A stretch of DNA of 64,000 nucleotides from Streptomyces sp. S.PNR 29 (GTDB lineage Bacteria > Actinomycetota > Actinomycetes > Streptomycetales > Streptomycetaceae): contig NZ_JANUQM010000001.1 of NCBI RefSeq assembly GCF_030386795.1, positions 492,363 through 556,362 on the forward strand. The letters run 5' to 3'. The position numbers and the translations under genes are program-made. Within the stretch, counting starts at the first letter, position 1. Each line of letters starts with the position of its first letter. This document shows positions 59,511 to 64,000 of this stretch, piece by piece. The notes under the pieces are model-generated. The model ran no database searches, had not been told where the DNA came from, and saw only the letters and a list, made by a program, of their open reading frames with translations.

Positions 59511-60131
59511 TCAGAGCTGAGCGGCGATGGCGTCGGCCATGGGAGCCGGGACGCCGAGGCGGGCGCGGAGGGTGGGGGCGTCGATGGGGGCACCGGTACG
59601 GGTGTGGTGCTCGTCGGCGACTTTGCGGGCGTGGTTGATGAGAGCGGCGGGGACCGGCACGGGCGGGGGTTCCGGCGGTGGCTCGATGGCGGTTGGGGTG
59701 AGCGGTTCGAGGGCGGTTTCGGACTCGTCCTCCTGGTCGTCGATGACCTCGACGTCGTCGGCCGTCTTGGGTGGTGAGTGGGCGAGGAGGGTTCCGCCGA
59801 GGAAGGCGACTGCGGGCCAGCCCGCGACGAGGATGCGCAGCCAGGCCGGGACGTTGCCGAGGTCGAGAAGGCCGGCGGTTGCGACGTTGGCGCCGAGGGA
59901 CGCGGCGAGGGCGATGACGAACCAGCACCAGGCGGCCGTCTTGGCATTGCTGGTACGCAGTCGGCGCCAGGCAGCGACGAGCAGCAGGTCAACCGAGACC
60001 GGGTAGGCCCACGCCTTCCAGCCGTCCTGTCCGGCCGCCACGGCAACGTCGTGGAGGTGGGCGAAGGACAGCGCGGCGGCGATGAGGGCCTGGACGAGCA
60101 CCGCGTCAACGCAGGCCAGGTGGGCGCGCAC
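59511..60131 (-). CDS. DUF2637 spread membrane protein (SpdB-like)
   Basis: A 206-residue protein; GTG 60131 follows AAGGAG by 7 bases. Four hydrophobic segments lie within residues 8-125 (VLVQALIAAALSFAHLHDVAV, AYPVSVDLLLVAAW, AWCWFVIALAASLGANVA, ILVAGWPAVAFLGGTLLAH), the DUF2637 pattern. The C-terminal part is acidic, then Pro-rich, ending in a short helical domain. It acts in intramycelial spread of the element. Confidence 0.8.
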   Translation of the reverse strand: MRAHLACVDAVLVQALIAAALSFAHLHDVAVAAGQDGWKAWAYPVSVDLLLVAAWRRLRTSNAKTAAWCWFVIALAASLGANVATAGLLDLGNVPAWLRILVAGWPAVAFLGGTLLAHSPPKTADDVEVIDDQEDESETALEPLTPTAIEPPPEPPPVPVPAALINHARKVADEHHTRTGAPIDAPTLRARLGVPAPMADAIAAQL

Positions 60132-60219
60132 GATGCGACTCCTTCCGGGTTCGGGCATGGCAGGGGTAGGGACGTGGCGCGAGGCGGTCACGCCGACCGG
60201 GGGTGGGAGTGGGCGAAGG

Positions 60220-61596
60220 TCAGTCGGTCACGGGGCGCGGTTGAACGGCCGGGCCGTGGGCCTCGACGGGCCGGACGGGCATGTCGGGCCGGAACCGCTT
60301 GAGGGCAGGCAGGTCGGGCACCAGGTGCGCCGACTCGCGGCACACGTCAGCAGCGGCGCCCAGGGACAGGTACGGCGTCCGGATGCGGGACCAGCCGCCA
60401 GAGGTGTCTCCCGCGACGGCCAGGCCGGGCCGGTCGGGAGCGATGGCGCATGCGGCGTGGACCGCTTCGGGGGCGATGTCGCCGAGGGCCATCTTCGCGG
60501 AGGCTTCGTCGTTGACGCGGTGGCAGACGCGGCCGGTCAGCTGAGCGCGCAGCATGGTGGCGCCCTTACCGAGCTCGGCGCCGAAGCGCTGGCCGCAGAT
60601 TTCCAGGTAGATGCCGGCGGCGCGGCCGAGCTGGGCGAGGCGGATGAGCTGGGTGACCATCTCGTCGCGGCGTTCCTCGTCCTTCTTCGTGGCGGTGAGG
60701 AAGAGTTCGGCGACCTCGTCGACGAACAGCACGACGGGCACCGGTCGTTCGCTCTCGGGCAGACCCCAGATGTCGGAGGTGATCTCCTCGTCGGGGATGT
60801 CGGGGGCGATGCCCTGCCGGGCCTTGATCAAGTCGTATCGGTTCTCCATTTCCTTGACGAGTACGGGCAGCAACTCGGCGGCTTCCTCCTGGTCGGTGGC
60901 GAACGCGGACAGGCGCGAGGCGAACGGCGCCAGCTCGACGCCCCGTTTGCAGTCGATGCCGACGAGCGCAACGGGCTGACGTGCGAGGCCGGAGATGAGG
61001 TGACGCAGGTACATGGACTTGCCCGACAGCGTGGCGCCGAGGGTGAGTTGGTGGGGAACGGCGCGGTAGTCCCGCAGGAAGGGCGTGGCGTCCTCGCGGA
61101 GGGCTACCGGCACCGTGAGGAACCCGCTGTCGAGCTTCCGGGGCATCCGCACCTGCCGCAGGACGTCATAGCCGACGAGCCGCAGCTCCACCACACCCGG
61201 CTTGACCGTCGTGACGTAGACGGCGTGAACGCCCCAGGCGTGCCGAAGCCGTTCGGCCGAGGCGGCGATGTCCGCCGGTTCCTGGCCCGGGGCGAGTCGG
61301 AGGCGGAGCCGCAGCCCGGTCGAGGTGGGCCGGATGACACCCCGGCGAGGAGGCACGGGCCGCACTTCACGGCGGGTGGTGGCCTTGACTGCGAGGACCC
61401 GTAGCCGGGACGGCGCCACGGTCAGCCCGCACGCTTCCATGACCGACCCGTAGGAGGTCATCAGCCGGAGCGTGGATACCGGCAGGCCAACCGCGGACCA
61501 GTAGACCGCCGGATGGTTGGCCCGGGCGTAGGCGGCCCCGCCGCCGAGCGCGGCGACAGGACCACCCACCTCCACGAGCGTCGAGAGGTCGCTCAT
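60220..61596 (-). CDS. traSA: FtsK/SpoIIIE-type DNA translocase (TraSA-like)
   Basis: A 458-residue protein from ATG 61596, overlapping the upstream stop (ATGA). Walker A GATLSGKS (187-194) and Walker B VVLFVDEVAEL (288-298) belong to the FtsK/TraB motor family. Shortly after the motor the sequence has LIRLAQLGRAAGIYLEICGQRFG. Tra of this kind moves double-stranded element DNA between mycelia in one protein, the main feature of AICE conjugation. Confidence 0.92.
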   Translation of the reverse strand: MSDLSTLVEVGGPVAALGGGAAYARANHPAVYWSAVGLPVSTLRLMTSYGSVMEACGLTVAPSRLRVLAVKATTRREVRPVPPRRGVIRPTSTGLRLRLRLAPGQEPADIAASAERLRHAWGVHAVYVTTVKPGVVELRLVGYDVLRQVRMPRKLDSGFLTVPVALREDATPFLRDYRAVPHQLTLGATLSGKSMYLRHLISGLARQPVALVGIDCKRGVELAPFASRLSAFATDQEEAAELLPVLVKEMENRYDLIKARQGIAPDIPDEEITSDIWGLPESERPVPVVLFVDEVAELFLTATKKDEERRDEMVTQLIRLAQLGRAAGIYLEICGQRFGAELGKGATMLRAQLTGRVCHRVNDEASAKMALGDIAPEAVHAACAIAPDRPGLAVAGDTSGGWSRIRTPYLSLGAAADVCRESAHLVPDLPALKRFRPDMPVRPVEAHGPAVQPRPVTD

Positions 61597-61952
61597 CAGG
61601 CAGCGGCCTCGGTAGTGGCCGGGAAGGCGGCCGGGGTCACGGCGGCGGCGCGGTAGGCGATGCCGTGCCGCTGCTGACCGTTGAACACGGACTCCCACGG
61701 CCGGGCGATGAGCCCCGGCAGCGAAACCGGCGCCCCGAGCACCAGCCCCTCCGAGACACCGCTCTCAGGGACGGTGACCTTGATGAGCGAGGACTCCCCT
61801 TCCTCGATGTAGACGACGCCGATGGTCATCAGCGCCTCGCCGCTGACGGCGTCCTTGGCTATCTCGCCGGTCTGCCGGTCGCGAACCTTGGGCTCAGGGG
61901 CCTCCGTCAGGAGGATCGTCGCGGCCGAGGTCTCAACACGGATGGTGCGCAA
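61596..61952 (-). CDS. SCO3933-like regulatory protein
   Basis: A 118-residue protein; TTG 61952 has AGGAC 7 bases upstream. The text TIRVETSAATILLTEAPEPKVRDRQTGEIAKD and SLPGLIARPWESVFNGQQRHGIAYRA is a small beta-barrel-like protein found just before tra in AICEs and named after SCO3933. It is the first gene of the tra operon, with two ACTCGTCTA sites upstream. Confidence 0.7.
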   Translation of the reverse strand: MRTIRVETSAATILLTEAPEPKVRDRQTGEIAKDAVSGEALMTIGVVYIEEGESSLIKVTVPESGVSEGLVLGAPVSLPGLIARPWESVFNGQQRHGIAYRAAAVTPAAFPATTEAAA

Positions 61953-61968
61953 AAGACTTGTCCTATCT

Positions 61969-61983
61969 ACTCGTCTATACAAG
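61969..61983. promoter_or_regulatory. Putative KorSA operator, copy 2
   Basis: ACTCGTCTATACAAG, 17 bases upstream of the TTG start of the tra operon. Confidence 0.6.
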
Positions 61984-62044
61984 ATGCTAACTACGAACCC
62001 GACCTTCCGGGGTCGCGGTGATCACCTTGCCACACAACTTGCCC

Positions 62045-62060
62045 ACTCGTCTATACGAGT
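62045..62060. promoter_or_regulatory. Putative KorSA operator, copy 3 (full palindrome)
   Basis: ACTCGT-CTAT-ACGAGT, the most complete inverted repeat, in the tra/korSA intergenic region. Confidence 0.65.
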
Positions 62061-62120
62061 ATGCCTGTTGAGGTGTACGAGTTCGGAGAAGCGTCCCCGC
62101 GCACCACCTCTGACCTGCGG

Positions 62121-62909
62121 TCAGGTCGCCGGAAGCTGATACGACAGCACGTAGGCGTCCGCCGCCATCACCGTGTCGCAGACCTCGACCGCGCGCCCCT
62201 CGGTGTCGTAGGCGGTCCGGATCAGGTGGATCACGGGCACGCCGGAGGCCAGCCGCAGCGTCTTCACCTCTGCAGGCGAGGGCATCCGGGCGCGGATCTC
62301 TTCCTCGAAGCGGTCGAGGTGATGGCCCAGTTCTTCGAGGCGGGCGTAGATGCCACCGGGGCCGGGGTTGGGCTCGGCGATCGGGGTCCCCCGGGCGATG
62401 TCGAGGGGGAGATAGGAGGTGGCGAACTCGACGGGCCGCCCGTCGAGCAGATACCGGCGCCGCCGGGCCAGCACCCGCCGCACCGACCCAAGACGGGTGG
62501 AGACGTCCTGACTGGCCTTCTCTTCCTTGACCTCAAGGCTGTCGACCTGCGGGTGACTGCCGGCCGCGTCCGCCTCCACGATGAACGCGGACTTGCCCTG
62601 CTCCCGGTGCCGCCTGGCGAACCGGTCGGAGGCAAGCCGTCGCACGGGCGGCCGAGGCCGCACGAAGACACCCTTGCCGTGCTCGGCGTGGACCAGACCC
62701 TCACCCTGAAGGATGGAAAATGAGTTTCGAACGGTCATCCGGGAAACCCCGTAATGATCGACAAGCTCAGCCTCCGAGGGCAGCTTTTCGCCCTCTCTGA
62801 ACCGCCCACGGTCAATGGCCTCGCGCAATTGATCAGCGATCTGACGGAAGACCGCACGATCACTCGTGGGGTCCAGGTCGCCGAGGAGGCCGGAAGGAAG
62901 AGTGGGCAC
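62121..62909 (-). CDS. korSA: KorSA-like GntR/HutC-family repressor
   Basis: A 262-residue protein from GTG 62909. The N-terminal winged helix (AVFRQIADQLREAIDRGRF, LPSEAELVDHYGVSRMTVRNS, LQGEGLVHAEHGKGVFV; about 18-82) and a C-terminal UTRA domain (115-255) make it a HutC-type GntR regulator. KorSA of pSAM2 represses pra and thereby replication and transfer. Operator-like repeats before its own gene, the tra operon and other genes fit this role. Confidence 0.85.
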   Translation of the reverse strand: MPTLPSGLLGDLDPTSDRAVFRQIADQLREAIDRGRFREGEKLPSEAELVDHYGVSRMTVRNSFSILQGEGLVHAEHGKGVFVRPRPPVRRLASDRFARRHREQGKSAFIVEADAAGSHPQVDSLEVKEEKASQDVSTRLGSVRRVLARRRRYLLDGRPVEFATSYLPLDIARGTPIAEPNPGPGGIYARLEELGHHLDRFEEEIRARMPSPAEVKTLRLASGVPVIHLIRTAYDTEGRAVEVCDTVMAADAYVLSYQLPAT

Positions 62910-62925
62910 GTGTGTACTCCTTTAG

Positions 62926-62939
62926 GTATCTAGACGAGT
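62926..62939. promoter_or_regulatory. Putative KorSA operator, copy 4
   Basis: GTATCTAGACGAGT, the reverse orientation of the motif, in the gap between korSA and the Nudix gene; likely controls both. Confidence 0.6.
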
Positions 62940-63000
62940 GGGCGAGTCTTGTTGCTACGGTGGAGAGCCTAGCCATCCGAGAGGGCCGAGGAACGTGAGC

Positions 63001-63426
63001 ATGGAACGCCCGCACTCCGTGAGCGTCGCCGGGGTCGTCGTCGACGACCAGGGCCGAGCCCTCCTGATCCAGCGACGCGACAACGGTCACTGGGAACCCC
63101 CGGGTGGCGTCCTGGAGCGCGAGGAAACCATCCCCGAGGCACTGCAACGAGAAGTCCTCGAAGAAACCGGCATCAAGATCGCGCTTCCCGCGACCCTCAC
63201 CGGCGTCTACAAGAACATGACGGGCCTCATCGTCTCGCTGGTCTTCCACTGTGAGGCCGCCGACGGCACGCCCATGACCGGCGACGAGACCCGCGCCCTG
63301 CGCTGGGCAACCCGTGAAGAAGTCTCCGAGCTCGCCGATGAGGCATACGCGATCCGCGTCCTTGACGCACTCGACGCAATGTCCCCGCCGGCCATACGCG
63401 CCCACGACGGCGTGAAACTCGTCTAG
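63001..63426 (+). CDS. Nudix hydrolase, Pif-like immunity protein
   Basis: A 141-residue protein; ATG 63001 (or GTG 62995). The Nudix box GGVLEREETIPEALQREVLEETGI fits the GX5EX7REUXEEXGU pattern completely. In pSAM2, Pif, also a Nudix protein, prevents transfer into cells that already carry the element. The same role is likely here from the position next to korSA; another Nudix housekeeping role is possible. Confidence 0.82.
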   Translation: MERPHSVSVAGVVVDDQGRALLIQRRDNGHWEPPGGVLEREETIPEALQREVLEETGIKIALPATLTGVYKNMTGLIVSLVFHCEAADGTPMTGDETRALRWATREEVSELADEAYAIRVLDALDAMSPPAIRAHDGVKLV

Positions 63427-63472
63427 CCCGAACCCGCTGCACATGGCGGCCTACCAGCACGAAGGAACTTGT

Positions 63473-63901
63473 ATGCACGAGTATACGAGTACAGCCCGGG
63501 TGTGGGGGCTTTCTTGCCCAGGTTTCCCGGAAGAGGTCAGCAGAGCCCGCCGCTGGACACGGGACATCCTGCGCGGCTCACCCCTCGCCGAGGACGCCGA
63601 ACTGATCGTGAGCGAACTCAGCGCGAACGCGATCCTCCACACGGCCAGCGGCCGCACATCCGGCAGCTTCCACCTGGCCCTGGCCGTCTCCCCGCAAGTC
63701 GTCGCCCTCTCGGTCACGGACGACGGAAGCGCTGGCACCGCCCCCAAGATCGAGCACCAGGACCAGGACGCCGAACACGGCCGGGGCCTGGCCATGGTCA
63801 ACGCCATCGCCCACCGAATCGTCGTCCGCAACACCGACGGGGGCCGCACGGTCACCGCGGAACTCTTCGCGACCCCACGCCCAGGAGGACACCTGTGCTG
63901 A
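63473..63901 (+). CDS. RsbW-like ATP-binding protein
   Basis: A 142-residue protein; ATG 63473 has GAAGGA 8 bases upstream. The HATPase fold shows the N-box LIVSELSANAILHT, G1 SVTDDGSAG and G2 EHGRGLAMVNAIAH. Streptomyces elements often carry such small anti-sigma-like ATP-binding proteins. An operator repeat overlaps its first codons. The gene overlaps the following one (7 bases). Confidence 0.8.
   Translation: MHEYTSTARVWGLSCPGFPEEVSRARRWTRDILRGSPLAEDAELIVSELSANAILHTASGRTSGSFHLALAVSPQVVALSVTDDGSAGTAPKIEHQDQDAEHGRGLAMVNAIAHRIVVRNTDGGRTVTAELFATPRPGGHLC
63477..63490. promoter_or_regulatory. Putative KorSA operator, copy 5
   Basis: ACGAGTATACGAGT, a related repeat inside the first codons of the RsbW-like gene. 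Confidence 0.45.
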
Positions 63902-64000
63902 AGGACAAGCCGCAGCGGGGCTACTGGTGCGAGTGCTGGACCGAGGACCTCACCGAGGAGACAGGGCCAGCGCTGCGGGCATCCTTCGACGCGTACTCGG
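63895..64000 (+). CDS. Unknown protein, truncated by window edge
   Basis: Starts at GTG 63895 with AGGAGG upstream and runs out of the window; 35 residues are visible (LKDKPQRGYWCECWTEDLTEE). It is coupled to the RsbW-like gene. No family can be named. Confidence 0.5.
   Translation, partial: MLKDKPQRGYWCECWTEDLTEETGPALRASFDAYS

Noticed and set aside
1..64000. CRISPR arrays, rRNA genes or complete tRNA genes
   Set aside because: No regularly spaced repeat-spacer arrays or rRNA-like stretches were noticed; the only tRNA-like sequence is the 3' half at 55940-55984.

Overview
The window looks like high-GC actinobacterial DNA, almost certainly Streptomyces: strong third-position GC, many GTG starts, a WhiB-family protein and a pSAM2-type integrative element. 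It is almost entirely mobile DNA. Three blocks can be told apart: a siphovirus-type (pro)phage (about 1-10.5 kb and 25.6-55.6 kb), a DNA phosphorothioation (Dnd) island lying inside the phage late genes (about 10.5-25.5 kb), and the left part of an actinomycete integrative and conjugative element, AICE (about 55.9-64.0 kb, running off the right edge).

Phage late genes. From the left edge: a Mom-like DNA modification protein (partial), a ParB-like protein, small and large terminase, portal, scaffold, lambda D-like decoration protein, lambda E-type major capsid protein and two small head-completion genes. After the Dnd island the series resumes with head-tail connector and tail-completion genes, tail tube, tail chaperone with a -1 frameshift site, tape measure (1420 aa), distal tail and minor tail proteins. 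The lysis genes follow (37.3-38.8 kb); the amidase endolysin ends in a holin-like domain that has its own internal start. Opposite-strand small genes between terminase and portal, between portal and scaffold, and before the endolysin look like morons. No capsid protease or MuF-type head gene is visible.

Phage early genes (38.8-55.6 kb): HTH regulators, Bet/RecT recombinase and a Cas4/RecB-like nuclease, a winged-helix replication protein whose gene contains an iteron-type origin, a C5 cytosine methyltransferase, WhiB, an HU protein, a RuvC-like resolvase, an N6-methylase-like protein and several unknowns. The region carries three repeated control elements: promoters with TAAGATATA, a 12-bp element AGATAGGTGACA, and a CTCTTGGAGA ribosome-binding leader before many starts. 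No phage integrase or immunity repressor is recognised inside the window.

Dnd island. dndB-C-D-E form one minus-strand operon, with dndA divergent and a Dnd-associated methyltransferase convergent to dndA. There is no recognisable dndFGH restriction set. Instead, two divergent operons carry a DGQHR protein, an HNH endonuclease and an Mrr-like PD-(D/E)XK endonuclease on one side, and an HTH protein, a GIY-YIG protein and a MORC/MutL-type GHKL ATPase on the other. This is the best candidate in the window for an undescribed system: a phage-borne phosphorothioation system with a non-canonical effector module. The link between effectors and phosphorothioate is inferred from position only.

AICE. 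A tRNA-Arg(CCU) 3' half marks the phage/AICE junction at 55.94-55.98 kb. Then follow integrase, excisionase, RepSA-type initiator (apparently starting at ATC), Spd-type spread genes, an FtsK/TraSA-type translocase, an SCO3933-like protein, a KorSA-like GntR repressor, a Pif-like Nudix protein and an RsbW-like ATP-binding protein. Five copies of an ACTCGTCTA-type element in this part are probable KorSA operators. Phage and AICE may be tandem insertions at one tRNA gene or parts of one composite element; the window cannot decide.
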